From Sphingobacteriaceae bacterium (GTDB lineage Bacteria; Bacteroidota; Bacteroidia; Sphingobacteriales; Sphingobacteriaceae): a stretch of 62,225 bases of DNA. The stretch spans positions 1 to 62,225 of the forward strand of contig CANGZD010000007.1 in the NCBI GenBank assembly GCA_947458875.1. The letters are read 5' to 3'. Of this stretch, positions 8,684-17,582 are shown piece after piece (the first letter of the stretch is position 1; each line of letters begins with the position of its first letter). Both the position numbers and the translations under genes were made by a program. The notes under the pieces are model-generated. The model had not been told where the DNA came from, ran no database searches, and saw nothing but the letters and a program-made list of their open reading frames with translations.

Positions 8684-10240
8684 ATGCTGGACTTAGAAAA
8701 ATTGAACGATATGCTCGTGCCAGAGCTTCGTGAATTAGCAATGAGCTTGGGAGTAACCGATGCTGATACGCTGCGAAAACAAGAACTTATCAATCAGATT
8801 ATTGGCTTAAACAATCCATCAGCGCCTATTGGTGATGAAAACCCACTGGCTGCAAATGATGGCAAAGTGCGGAAAAGAATCAGAACCTCTAAATCTGAAC
8901 CTGCACCAGCAAGAATCCCTCTGGATGATGCTAACCTTTTTGAGAACGGCGATGCAGAGGTCTCAGCTAACGAAGAAGCTCCCGTTGTGGAATCTATCAG
9001 TCCAAGCACAGAGGCAGAATTTCGTGAAGTCGCCCCTCCTATTGAGCAAGCTCCACGTTTCGAACGTCGACCGCAAGAAACAGCCAGGTCGGCCGCTGTT
9101 AAAAAAGAAGAATTAAATCTCGATTTCGATAATGCCATCATCAACGAGGGTATTTTAGAGATCATGCCTGATGGTTACGGTTTTTTACGTTCATCAGATT
9201 ATAATTATTTATCATCACCAGATGATATCTATGTTTCACAGTCTCAAATCAAGTTATTTGGCTTAAAAACCGGAGATACCGTTCGTGGCAGCATCAGACC
9301 ACCCAAAGAAGGTGAAAAATATTTCCCTTTGGTTCGGGTAGAAGCCATCAATGGACGTATCCCTGCCGAAGTGAGAGACCGTGTTCCCTTCGACTTTTTG
9401 ACCCCACTCTTCCCAACTGAACGTTTGAACTTATTTACCGAAGTAGGTAATTTATCTACCCGGATCATGGATTTGTTCACCCCAATTGGCAAAGGCCAGC
9501 GTGGTTTAATAGTTGCGCAGCCTAAAACCGGTAAAACCATGTTACTGAAAGATGTGGCCAACGCCATTGCCAAAAATCATCCGGAAGTTTACCTCATTAT
9601 TTTATTGATCGATGAACGTCCGGAGGAGGTGACCGATATGGCACGCAGCGTTAGGGCCGAAGTGATCTCTTCAACTTTTGACGAACCGGCAGAGCGACAC
9701 GTAAAAATCGCCAATATCGTTTTGGAAAAAGCGAAAAGAATGGTAGAATGTGGTCACGATGTGGTGATCTTACTTGACTCCATTACCCGTTTGGCCCGTG
9801 CTTACAACACCGTAGCGCCTGCATCCGGTAAAATTTTATCAGGTGGTGTAGATGCCAACGCCTTGCACAAGCCTAAGCGTTTCTTTGGTGCTGCCCGAAA
9901 TATTGAAGATGGTGGCTCATTAACCATATTAGCCACTGCATTAACCGAAACCGGCTCTAAGATGGATGAAGTGATCTTTGAGGAATTTAAAGGAACTGGA
10001 AACATGGAATTACAGTTAGATCGTAAATTGTCTAACAAACGTATCTTCCCTGCGATAGATCTAACCGCTTCCAGCACCCGTAGAGATGATCTATTATTGG
10101 ATCGCGAAAGCTTACAACGCATCTGGATTTTACGCAACCACTTGGCCGATATGAATTCTCAAGAATCGATGGAGTTCTTGCTGGCACAGATGAAAGGCAC
10201 CAAAACCAATGAAGAGTTCCTGGTATCTATGAATGGTTAA
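8684..10240 (+). CDS. rho: transcription termination factor Rho
   Basis: This 518-residue hexameric RNA helicase terminates transcription. The start is taken as the ATG at 8684; an in-frame TTG precedes it directly. Residues 1-45 form the Rho_N helical domain. A charged, proline-rich insertion of roughly 90 residues follows. The cold-shock RNA-binding domain runs from about 148 to 225 (GYGFLRS). The ATPase has Walker A QPKTGKT and Walker B VVILLDS, and the secondary RNA site [20 protein letters not shown] is intact. The insertion is the only departure from the E. coli form (419 residues). The next gene, pssA, follows after 41 bases. Confidence 0.97.
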   Translation: MLDLEKLNDMLVPELRELAMSLGVTDADTLRKQELINQIIGLNNPSAPIGDENPLAANDGKVRKRIRTSKSEPAPARIPLDDANLFENGDAEVSANEEAPVVESISPSTEAEFREVAPPIEQAPRFERRPQETARSAAVKKEELNLDFDNAIINEGILEIMPDGYGFLRSSDYNYLSSPDDIYVSQSQIKLFGLKTGDTVRGSIRPPKEGEKYFPLVRVEAINGRIPAEVRDRVPFDFLTPLFPTERLNLFTEVGNLSTRIMDLFTPIGKGQRGLIVAQPKTGKTMLLKDVANAIAKNHPEVYLIILLIDERPEEVTDMARSVRAEVISSTFDEPAERHVKIANIVLEKAKRMVECGHDVVILLDSITRLARAYNTVAPASGKILSGGVDANALHKPKRFFGAARNIEDGGSLTILATALTETGSKMDEVIFEEFKGTGNMELQLDRKLSNKRIFPAIDLTASSTRRDDLLLDRESLQRIWILRNHLADMNSQESMEFLLAQMKGTKTNEEFLVSMNG

Positions 10241-10281
10241 TACTGTTAATTGTTTAGAATTCACCCTTAGGAATAAAGCCA

Positions 10282-10974
10282 ATGATTAAAAAACACCTTC
10301 CCAACACGCTTACCTGTTTAAACTTATTCAGCGGCTGTGTAGGTTTGGTTTTTGCTGCAGAAAATCAGCTCATTTTTGCTGCTTATGCCATTGGAATTTC
10401 GGCAATTTTTGATTTCTGTGACGGTATGGCTGCACGACTCCTAAAAGCATACAGCGATATTGGCAAAGAGTTAGATTCATTGGCCGATGTGGTGAGTTTC
10501 GGCGTTTTACCATCTTTCATCGTTTTCCAATTATTCAAAAACGTAAATCAGGTCCATCCTTACTTACCTTACCTGGCTTTTTTAATTGCGATTTTTTCTG
10601 CTTTACGCTTGGCAAAATTCAACATTGATACCCGCCAAAGTGAGAATTTCATCGGATTACCTACCCCGGCAAATGCATTGTTCATAGGCTCCTTGCCTTT
10701 CATCTTAAATGGCGACTCTTTGATCCTTTTTGAGCTAATCCTGAATCCAATATTTTTGACGGCACTTAGCGTGATCATGAGTTTATTATTAGTGGCCGAG
10801 CTTCCGCTTTTTTCACTCAAATTCAAAAAATTAGATTGGAAAGAGAATATTTACCGTTACCTCTTGCTCGGTTCGGCTGTAGTTTTGCTACTTATTTTTA
10901 AATTTGCAGCAATACCGTTTATCATTTTTCTTTATTTGATCTTATCCATCATTCAAACCAAAACAAGCAAATGA
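10282..10974 (+). CDS. pssA: CDP-diacylglycerol-serine O-phosphatidyltransferase
   Basis: This 230-residue integral membrane enzyme makes phosphatidylserine from CDP-diacylglycerol and serine, on the way to phosphatidylethanolamine. The CDP-alcohol phosphotransferase motif D-x2-DG-x2-AR-x8-G-x3-D-x3-D is complete, from Asp44 to Asp69. Several hydrophobic segments follow. Its stop overlaps the purS start by four bases, an unusual pairing of lipid and purine genes. The fit to the family length is good. Confidence 0.92.
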   Translation: MIKKHLPNTLTCLNLFSGCVGLVFAAENQLIFAAYAIGISAIFDFCDGMAARLLKAYSDIGKELDSLADVVSFGVLPSFIVFQLFKNVNQVHPYLPYLAFLIAIFSALRLAKFNIDTRQSENFIGLPTPANALFIGSLPFILNGDSLILFELILNPIFLTALSVIMSLLLVAELPLFSLKFKKLDWKENIYRYLLLGSAVVLLLIFKFAAIPFIIFLYLILSIIQTKTSK

Positions 10975-11225
10975 AATTCAGCGCAGAAATCAATGTAATG
11001 CCTCTAAAAGAAATCCTCGACCCACAAGGAAAAGCAGTAACTGGTAGTATGAAGAACATGGGATTGGCTGAAATTCAGAATGTGCGCATCGGAAAGCACA
11101 TCAGTTTGGAAATTGAAGCTTCTAACGAAGCTCAAGCTCGCGAAAAGGTAGAGGAAGCTTGTAAAAAATTGCTGGCTAACCTGATTATGGAAAGCTATGA
11201 ATTTACCTTAAAGCCAATCGCCTAA
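10971..11225 (+). CDS. purS: phosphoribosylformylglycinamidine synthase subunit PurS
   Basis: This 84-residue protein matches PurS, the small subunit that bridges PurQ and PurL in the three-part FGAM synthase of purine biosynthesis. The LKEILDPQGKAV and VRIGKHISLEI segments are characteristic. Its presence implies that the organism uses the small PurL plus PurQ form rather than only the single-chain enzyme. Neither purL nor purQ is in this window. It overlaps pssA by four bases. Confidence 0.88.
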   Translation: MKFSAEINVMPLKEILDPQGKAVTGSMKNMGLAEIQNVRIGKHISLEIEASNEAQAREKVEEACKKLLANLIMESYEFTLKPIA

Positions 11226-11232
11226 TCTGGGT

Positions 11233-11619
11233 TTATTGAGCTAATTCTTTCCTCATTTCAGCCAACTTCTCAAAAACACGTGTCAAGAGTGGCTTAACTT
11301 CATTGAATGTTTTGGAGATTACAGCTAAATCTTCCCCCGTACGGGCTTTCTGCTCTATGGAAGCCATGATTTGAGTCAATTGATCCACCCCAATGAAGGT
11401 AAAGGTAGGTCTCACCTTATGTGCAATCTCCGCAACGCTCGACCAATCTTTCTTTTCGATGGATGTTTCCAGCTGAGCCAGATATCCCGGCGTTTGATGG
11501 AGGAAAATATCGATCATCTCCACCATAAACTCCTGACTACCGTCGGCAACATCTTTTAAATAAGCCAAATTAATTTCAGGCTCGGTAGATTGAATAGATT
11601 TTAGCTTATTCATCATCAT
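11233..11619 (-). CDS. Hpt (histidine phosphotransfer) domain protein
   Basis: This 128-residue, all-helical protein consists of an Hpt domain. The phosphorylatable histidine is most likely His67 in EIAHKVRPTFTFIG, which replaces the classical AHxLKGSSxxxGA. It would relay phosphate in a multistep two-component system, but no histidine kinase or receiver protein is nearby. Three ATG codons lie in a row (11619, 11616, 11613); the first overlaps the folK TGA as ATGA and is preferred. Confidence 0.85.
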   Translation of the reverse strand: MMMNKLKSIQSTEPEINLAYLKDVADGSQEFMVEMIDIFLHQTPGYLAQLETSIEKKDWSSVAEIAHKVRPTFTFIGVDQLTQIMASIEQKARTGEDLAVISKTFNEVKPLLTRVFEKLAEMRKELAQ

Positions 11620-12098
11620 TGGAGTTTTTGTACACTTAAAACATCATCTATTACCATGAGTAATTGTCGATTTGTTTGATGGAGCACCGGGTGTAACCAC
11701 AAAGGCTCAATTTCGCATAAAGGTACTAAGGTAAATGCCCTTTGATGCAAATTTGGGTGCGGTATTTTGAGATCTGGTAAGTTGATCACCTCTTGTTCGT
11801 AATATAAAATATCAATATCTATGATTCTTGGACCCCATTTTACCTCTCGTAAACGCCCCATCTCTTTTTCAATCGCTAAAATCGTACCAAGTACTTCTTG
11901 TGGATCCAGGCTGGTTTCCATTTTGATTACCTGATTGATAAAATCGGACTGCTCGGTATTGCCCCAGGCCGCCGTTTGGTATAGAGCAGAAGATTGGAGC
12001 AATTTCCCAACTTGGTGTTGCAGCTGATTTTGAGCTTCAGCCAATAACTTAACACTGTCACCCATGTTGCTGCCCAGCAATAAAAAAATCGTAGCCAT
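11616..12098 (-). CDS. folK: 2-amino-4-hydroxy-6-hydroxymethyldihydropteridine diphosphokinase
   Basis: This 160-residue HPPK transfers pyrophosphate from ATP to the pterin in folate synthesis. The N-terminal LLLGSNMGD and the signature KWGPRIIDIDILYY (Asp pair for magnesium) are present, as is the HPNLHQRAFTLVPL segment. Size and order match the family. It is translationally coupled to the Hpt gene. The thyA-folA pair at 29-30 kb completes other folate-linked steps, but no other folate biosynthetic gene is adjacent. Confidence 0.94.
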   Translation of the reverse strand: MATIFLLLGSNMGDSVKLLAEAQNQLQHQVGKLLQSSALYQTAAWGNTEQSDFINQVIKMETSLDPQEVLGTILAIEKEMGRLREVKWGPRIIDIDILYYEQEVINLPDLKIPHPNLHQRAFTLVPLCEIEPLWLHPVLHQTNRQLLMVIDDVLSVQKLQ

Positions 12099-12185
12099 TC
12101 AATAATTATCAATTATTTGTGTAACAAAAGAGCCAAATTTTCATCTTTATAATATCAATGCATATATATAAAAATTGATCGCCAA

Positions 12186-13952
12186 ATGAAAGAGTTCTTC
12201 AAGTTTGTTTTTGCCTCCATGCTGGGGGTCATACTTTCTTTTTTTGTATTAATACTGATTTCTGTTTTCACTATCATAGGGATAGCCAGCACTGTTGGCG
12301 AAGAATCTAAGGTGGAAGTGGAAGACCAATCGGTGATGCACCTTCGTTTAGATTACCCTATTTCCGAGCGAACCTCCAAAAATCCACTCGAAAATTTGGG
12401 TATTTTTGGTTTCGAAAACGAACGCAACATCGGCCTGAATGATATCCTGATCAGTATTGACAAAGCTAAAAGTGATAAAAAAATAAAAGGAATTTACATC
12501 GATGTTTCATACATACAAGCTGGTTATGCGGGCATCGAAGAAATCAGAAATAAACTGATCGATTTTAAAAAGTCGGGCAAATTCGTACTGGCCTACAGTG
12601 AAGTGTATACAAAAAGCGCTTATTATTTAGCTTCTGCGGCCAATAAAGTTTACCTTAATCCGGAAGGAATGATCGATTTTCGAGGTTTCAGCACCGAAAT
12701 CACCTTCTTTAAAGGAGCTTTAGACAAATTGGGGATTGAACCTCAAATTATTAAGGTTGGGACTTATAAAAGTGCCGTTGAACCTTTTATTTTAGATAAA
12801 ATGAGCAAAGCGAACAAAGAACAGGAGAGTTCGTTTCTCGGTTCTTTGTACGATCATTACATCAGCAAAATTGCTGAAAGCAGAAAAATTTCGAAAGATA
12901 GCCTAATCAATATCTCCAATTTGGTTTTGGTCAGATCTGCACAAGATGGGCTCAAATACCGTTTGGTAGATGGTCTAAAATATAAAGATGAAGTGCTGAG
13001 TGAGTTGAAAAACCTAACTGGCACAGTACAAAGTAAAGATTTGAATTCGGTTGCCATTGCTGATTATGCGATGGTTGCCAATGAAAAAAAATCGAGTTCT
13101 TCCAACAGAATTGCTGTGATTTACGCAGTTGGAGAAATCATGAGCGGTGAAGGAAATGATGAAACCATCGGATCCGAGCGTATCTCCAGAGCAATTAGAA
13201 AAGCAAGGACTGATAAAAAAATAAAAGCGGTGGTTTTGCGTGTCAATTCACCAGGGGGTAGTGCATTAGCATCTGATGTGATCTGGCGTGAAGTTGAATT
13301 AACGAAAAAAGTTAAACCGATCATGGTCTCTATGGGAGATGTAGCCGCATCTGGCGGATATTACATCGCTTGTAATGCCGACTCCATTTTCGCTCAACCA
13401 AATACCATCACGGGATCAATCGGGGTATTCGGCATCATCCCTAACATGAAAAAATTCTTCAATAATAAATTGGGAATCACTTTTGATGGAGTTCAAACCG
13501 GGAAATATGCCGACATCAGCATCACTCGTCCGCTCCAAGAAGATGAGAAAATGATTTTGCAGCAGGAAATCAATCAGATTTACAAAACCTTTACCCAAAA
13601 AGTAGCTAATGGCCGCCGTAAAAGTGTTTCTTACATTGACAGCATTGGCCAAGGAAGAGTTTGGACGGGTGAACAGGCGCTTAAAAACGGCTTGGTGGAC
13701 AGATTGGGGAATATTGACGATGCCATCCGATCTGCGGCAAAAATGGCTAAACTGAAAGATTACAAAGTGGTAGAATACCCAAGTCAGAAAGATCCTTTCC
13801 AAGAGATATTTGAGACCTCCAGTGATAAAATCCGCACTTATTTCACTAAACAAGAACTGGGCGATCAATACATTTATTACCAGCAAATTAAATCAGTATT
13901 GAACCGAAGCGGCATGCAGGCACGCATGCCTTATGAAGTGATGATCAAATAA
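12186..13952 (+). CDS. sppA: signal peptide peptidase SppA, 67K type
   Basis: This 588-residue membrane-anchored serine protease degrades leftover signal peptides. One N-terminal transmembrane helix (about 7-34) anchors it. It has the duplicated SppA layout: the first half carries the general base Lys195 in VGTYKSAVEP, and the second half the nucleophile Ser389 in GDVAASGGYY. Both catalytic residues are present, so it should be active. It is followed by a clear intrinsic terminator. Confidence 0.94.
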   Translation: MKEFFKFVFASMLGVILSFFVLILISVFTIIGIASTVGEESKVEVEDQSVMHLRLDYPISERTSKNPLENLGIFGFENERNIGLNDILISIDKAKSDKKIKGIYIDVSYIQAGYAGIEEIRNKLIDFKKSGKFVLAYSEVYTKSAYYLASAANKVYLNPEGMIDFRGFSTEITFFKGALDKLGIEPQIIKVGTYKSAVEPFILDKMSKANKEQESSFLGSLYDHYISKIAESRKISKDSLINISNLVLVRSAQDGLKYRLVDGLKYKDEVLSELKNLTGTVQSKDLNSVAIADYAMVANEKKSSSSNRIAVIYAVGEIMSGEGNDETIGSERISRAIRKARTDKKIKAVVLRVNSPGGSALASDVIWREVELTKKVKPIMVSMGDVAASGGYYIACNADSIFAQPNTITGSIGVFGIIPNMKKFFNNKLGITFDGVQTGKYADISITRPLQEDEKMILQQEINQIYKTFTQKVANGRRKSVSYIDSIGQGRVWTGEQALKNGLVDRLGNIDDAIRSAAKMAKLKDYKVVEYPSQKDPFQEIFETSSDKIRTYFTKQELGDQYIYYQQIKSVLNRSGMQARMPYEVMIK

Positions 13953-13973
13953 AAAATCTATGATTATTTCTAG

Positions 13974-14005
13974 AAGCCTTCCATAATCACGGAGGGCTTT
14001 TTTTA
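13974..14005 (+). terminator. intrinsic terminator after sppA
   Basis: A nine-base-pair stem (AAGCCTTCC / GGAGGGCTT, one G-T wobble) with an eight-base loop is followed by a run of T (13998-14004). It begins 21 bases after the sppA stop and ends 13 bases before the polX-like start, so that gene needs its own promoter inside this short gap or depends on read-through. Confidence 0.85.
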
Positions 14006-14017
14006 TTTTTGATTTCT

Positions 14018-15691
14018 ATGGAAAATAAAACCATCTCTCGTACGCTTAGGCTCTTTAGTCAATTGTTGGATTTATACGATGAGAATCCCTTCAAAGTGCG
14101 GTCAATAGCCAATGCTGCTTTTAAAATAGATAAACTCCCCTTCCCGATTGCCTCAAAATCTTTGGAAGAAATGAGTACAATGGAGGGTGTTGGTAAAAGT
14201 ACTGCAGTAAAAATTGACGAATTGATTCAAAATGGAAGCATTTCGGAGCTCGACAATTTGATAGAATCTACTCCCCCGGGCGTTTTGGAAATCCTGCAGA
14301 TCAAAGGGATAGGCCCTAAAAAGGTAGCTGTGATTTGGAAAGATTTGGGGATAGAAAGTGTAGGAGAATTACTGTATGCCTGCAATGAGAACAGATTAAT
14401 AGAAGCCAAAGGTTTCGGACTCAAAACCCAGGAAGAAATCTTGAAGGTAATTGAATTCAAAATGGCAAGTAATGGACGTATGCTGTATGCAAAAGTCGAA
14501 TCAATTGCCGAAAAATTAATCTTAGATCTAAAAAATGCTTTTCCTAACCTCGCCATCAGTATTAGTGGTGATTACCGGCGAAGAATGGAAATTATTGATC
14601 AGGTGGATGTGTTGATCGGACAATTAGCGATAGATTTCAAGTCTGCTCATTTACCGGTGGGCTTGAAAATTGTGCTCGATGAAAAGAACTTTATGCAGTC
14701 TGAAGAAGGTGTTAATTTCCAATTCCATTTTTGCCATAACGCCGATTTTGGCTGGGAGCTGATACGCACCACTGGAAACGCAGCACATGTCAACAATTTG
14801 GAAAAATTGTTGATCGACAAACCAGTTTCGGGTAAATCGGAACTGGAAATCTATCAAATGGCTGGTCTTGATTTTATTGAACCGGAACTTCGGGAGGGGA
14901 ATTTAGAAATAGAGCAAGCATCCAAACAACAATTGCCCGTTTTAATTAAACTAAGTGATCTGAAAGGCAGCTTACACAACCACAGCACCTGGAGTGATGG
15001 CGTTCATACTTTAGAAGAGATGGCCTTGTTTTGCCGCGATCAGCTAAAACTGGAATACCTCGGCATTTGTGATCACTCTAAATCAGCATTTTACGCCAAC
15101 GGCTTAAATGAAATCCGGGTGGCTGCCCAACATCGCGAAATTGATAAATTAAATCAATTATTAGCTCCATTTCGCATTTTTAAGGGTATTGAGTCGGATA
15201 TATTGTACGACGGCAGTCTCGATTACAGCAATGAAGTACTGGCCAGTTTCGATTTTGTGGCAGCATCGGTACATTCCGTATTAAAAATGACGGAAGAAAA
15301 AGCAACCGAACGACTCATTAAAGCCATCGAAAACCCCTACACCACTATTTTAGGCCACCCTACCGGGAGATTATTACTCAGCCGAAGTGCATACCCGATC
15401 GATCATCAAAAAGTGATTGATGCCTGTGCAGCAAATGGAGTAGTCATAGAAATCAATGCTAATCCTCTAAGATTGGATTTGGATTGGCGTTGGCACCAAT
15501 ATGCCCTTGAAAAGGGTGTAATGCTGGCCATTAACCCCGATGCGCACCGTACGGAGGGCTTCTATGATATGTATTATGGGGTTTTGGTGGGCCGTAAAGG
15601 CGGGTTGTCTAAAGAGATGTGCTTAAATTCCTTCGATGTAAATAGAATAACAACATTTTTTGAAAGTAAGAAAGCAAAGCAACTTCTGTAA
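14018..15691 (+). CDS. PolX-like protein: HhH, degenerate polymerase and PHP domains
   Basis: This 557-residue protein starts at the ATG at 14018 (MENKTISRT); an in-frame TTG at 14009 is less likely. It follows bacterial family X polymerase architecture: helix-hairpin-helix N-terminus (about 1-120), polymerase palm, and C-terminal PHP phosphoesterase (about 315-557). The PHP metal ligands are intact (HNHSTWSDG, ICDHSK, GIESDI, SVHS, GHPTGR, NPDAHR). The palm aspartates are not: the DxD site reads QVD (195-197) and the later aspartate is Gln235. The polymerase is probably inactive, leaving a 3'-5' exonuclease or phosphoesterase. A repair role is inferred. Confidence 0.85.
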   Translation: MENKTISRTLRLFSQLLDLYDENPFKVRSIANAAFKIDKLPFPIASKSLEEMSTMEGVGKSTAVKIDELIQNGSISELDNLIESTPPGVLEILQIKGIGPKKVAVIWKDLGIESVGELLYACNENRLIEAKGFGLKTQEEILKVIEFKMASNGRMLYAKVESIAEKLILDLKNAFPNLAISISGDYRRRMEIIDQVDVLIGQLAIDFKSAHLPVGLKIVLDEKNFMQSEEGVNFQFHFCHNADFGWELIRTTGNAAHVNNLEKLLIDKPVSGKSELEIYQMAGLDFIEPELREGNLEIEQASKQQLPVLIKLSDLKGSLHNHSTWSDGVHTLEEMALFCRDQLKLEYLGICDHSKSAFYANGLNEIRVAAQHREIDKLNQLLAPFRIFKGIESDILYDGSLDYSNEVLASFDFVAASVHSVLKMTEEKATERLIKAIENPYTTILGHPTGRLLLSRSAYPIDHQKVIDACAANGVVIEINANPLRLDLDWRWHQYALEKGVMLAINPDAHRTEGFYDMYYGVLVGRKGGLSKEMCLNSFDVNRITTFFESKKAKQLL

Positions 15692-15727
15692 GTTTGCAAT
15701 ACCTACTTTATTAAAAGAAAAAATTTG

Positions 15728-16435
15728 ATGATAAAAGCAATTGCAATTACTCCGGTTAAAGACTCTATATTAACCACTTTAGAAACTATTAAAGCAATAG
15801 CAAACAGTAACTGCAAGGTTAAGCATATTGTTTATAATGATTTTAGTACAGATACAACTAAAAAAGCACTCGAAGATGCCGTAGATACCTATGGATTCGA
15901 GTTGATAAACCTGGAGGACATTACGACCCATCCTTCCCCAAATTATCGGCTGGTTTTACAAAATGCCCAGCAAATAGCTTTAAAAGAAAATCTCCCATTA
16001 ATAATCGTAGAATCTGATGTAATCATCAAAAATGATACATTGGAAAAAATGATTGATTATGGAAAACAAGATCATATTGGGATGGTAGGTGCTATTACGG
16101 TTGACGAAAACGAGAAAGTCAATTTCCCTTACCTAAAGTTTAAAAATGAGTCAAGGCCAATTATCAGCACAAAGCGAAGCTTGAGCTTTTGTTGTACTTT
16201 ATTAACCCATGATTTACTAAAAGCCTACTCTTTCCAAAATCTCAATGATAGCAAAGATTGGTATGACGTATTTATATCAAATAAATCTATTGAATTAGGG
16301 TTCGAAAACTATTTACTCATAAAAACCCCTGTTTTACATAAACCTCACGGTAGTAGACCATGGAAATTGTTGAAGTACAAAAACCCTATTAAATATTATT
16401 TTCAAAAGTTTTTAAATAAGCGAGATAAAATCTAA
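15728..16435 (+). CDS. glycosyltransferase family 2-like protein
   Basis: This 235-residue protein starts at the ATG at 15728 (MIKAIAITPVK). It has a GT-A-like core: an N-terminal ITPVKD strand, NDFSTDTT in place of the DDGSTD sugar-nucleotide motif, and VESDV (about 98-102) in the position of the DxD metal site. There is no transmembrane segment, but a basic C-terminus. Substrates cannot be assigned. The gene is noticeably more AT-rich than its neighbours and forms a pair with the next glycosyltransferase, which suggests acquisition from elsewhere. Confidence 0.7.
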   Translation: MIKAIAITPVKDSILTTLETIKAIANSNCKVKHIVYNDFSTDTTKKALEDAVDTYGFELINLEDITTHPSPNYRLVLQNAQQIALKENLPLIIVESDVIIKNDTLEKMIDYGKQDHIGMVGAITVDENEKVNFPYLKFKNESRPIISTKRSLSFCCTLLTHDLLKAYSFQNLNDSKDWYDVFISNKSIELGFENYLLIKTPVLHKPHGSRPWKLLKYKNPIKYYFQKFLNKRDKI

Positions 16436-16554
16436 AAACGACTTCTTTGAGATGATAAAACGACCCTTAGTCTGATTTTTAGAAATTCTCCTGCAATTTA
16501 GTATAACTTGTTTTGTTAAACCTTTGAGCAATATCCCAAATCGTTAGTTATAAT

Positions 16555-17325
16555 ATGGCCCCTTTAGTATCTATTATAGTCCCGTTCTACAATTCTCAAG
16601 ATTACTTAGCTCAAACTTTAGACTGGATACTGGAGAGCTCTTACAGCAATATTGAAATTATATTGGTTGACGACGGCTCAACGGATAAGTCTCTTCAAAT
16701 TGCTGAAAAATACCGGGCAATACATGAAAACATATTTTTATACCAACAAAAAAATCAAGGTGTATCGGTTGCGAGAAATTTAGGGATTTCAAATGCTAAG
16801 GGCACCTATATTCTGCCTGTTGATTCTGACGATATGATTTGCGAAAAGTATATAGAGGAAGCAGTAAAAGTGCTAGAATCTAATCCTAATATAAAAGTAG
16901 TTACTGCCGAAGGTGAATATTTTGGTAATAAAAGCGGACTGATTAAGTTACCTGACTTTAATTTAAACCTATTAGCACGAAAAAATCTTTTAAGTGTATG
17001 CGCACTTTACAGAAAATCGGACTGGGAAAGAATTGGTGGTTACTATCCAAAATTACTAGGAAGAGAAGATTGGGATTTTTGGATTTCAATGTTAAAAGAT
17101 GGCGGAGAAGTGTTTAGACTACCTTTTGTTGGATATAAATATCGGATAAGAAGTAATTCTAAAAGAATCAGAACCAGGAAGCTCAAAAAAGAAATCAATG
17201 AGATATTAAACTCCAGACATCCGGAGTTTTACAAAAGAGTTTTAGGCGGACCCTTACGTTATCAGCGCACCTGGTCCAAAGCATATAACAAGCTACTCTC
17301 TGTTCTTGGACTTCTCGGAGATTAG
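16555..17325 (+). CDS. glycosyltransferase family 2
   Basis: This 256-residue GT-A enzyme has all classical motifs: VSIIVPFYN at the start, LVDDGSTDKS for the nucleotide, the QGVSVARNLG segment, VDSDD (about 88-92) as the metal site, and GREDWDFW (EDxD catalytic region). It probably adds a sugar to a cell-surface glycan. It follows the first glycosyltransferase after a 119-base gap with no terminator. Its AT content is high, like that of its partner. Confidence 0.9.
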   Translation: MAPLVSIIVPFYNSQDYLAQTLDWILESSYSNIEIILVDDGSTDKSLQIAEKYRAIHENIFLYQQKNQGVSVARNLGISNAKGTYILPVDSDDMICEKYIEEAVKVLESNPNIKVVTAEGEYFGNKSGLIKLPDFNLNLLARKNLLSVCALYRKSDWERIGGYYPKLLGREDWDFWISMLKDGGEVFRLPFVGYKYRIRSNSKRIRTRKLKKEINEILNSRHPEFYKRVLGGPLRYQRTWSKAYNKLLSVLGLLGD

Positions 17326-17582
17326 CACTCAAGAAGAAAGCTATTAAATCATTCATGGCATAAGGTATAACCATGGATTATTTTGAAAAAAATGGAGAAT
17401 TAGTCCAATCTCCATGAAGAGATCGACTGTCTGTCAGGCAGCACTATACTGCATACGTTAGTAATGTCTTCAATCAAGTCGATCTTGCCTGTATGCAAGA
17501 AATAACTGAAAATAATATTATTGAAAGAATATTGAACAATATTTCATGAGCTTAGACGTTTTTGCTAATAAAACGAAACGTT
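17326..17582. other. non-coding stretch rich in inverted repeats
   Basis: No reading frame is convincing here. Several inverted repeats are visible: ATGGAGA...TCTCCAT (about 17391-17415), AGATCGACT (17420-17428) facing AGTCGATCT (17477-17485), GCAG...CTGC inside that pair, and CTTGC...GCAAG (about 17484-17499). There is no T-run terminator after them. It could be a structured RNA, a long leader of the barrel gene, or the remnant of an inserted element. Confidence 0.35.

Noticed and set aside
12099-12185. -7 boxes between folK and sppA
   Set aside because: Only one-mismatch forms were found (for example AAAATTTG on the minus strand); not enough to annotate a promoter in such AT-rich DNA.
17326-17582. 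Insertion sequence remnant
   Set aside because: No transposase fragment or target-site duplication could be found; the inverted repeats are internal and not at the ends of an element.
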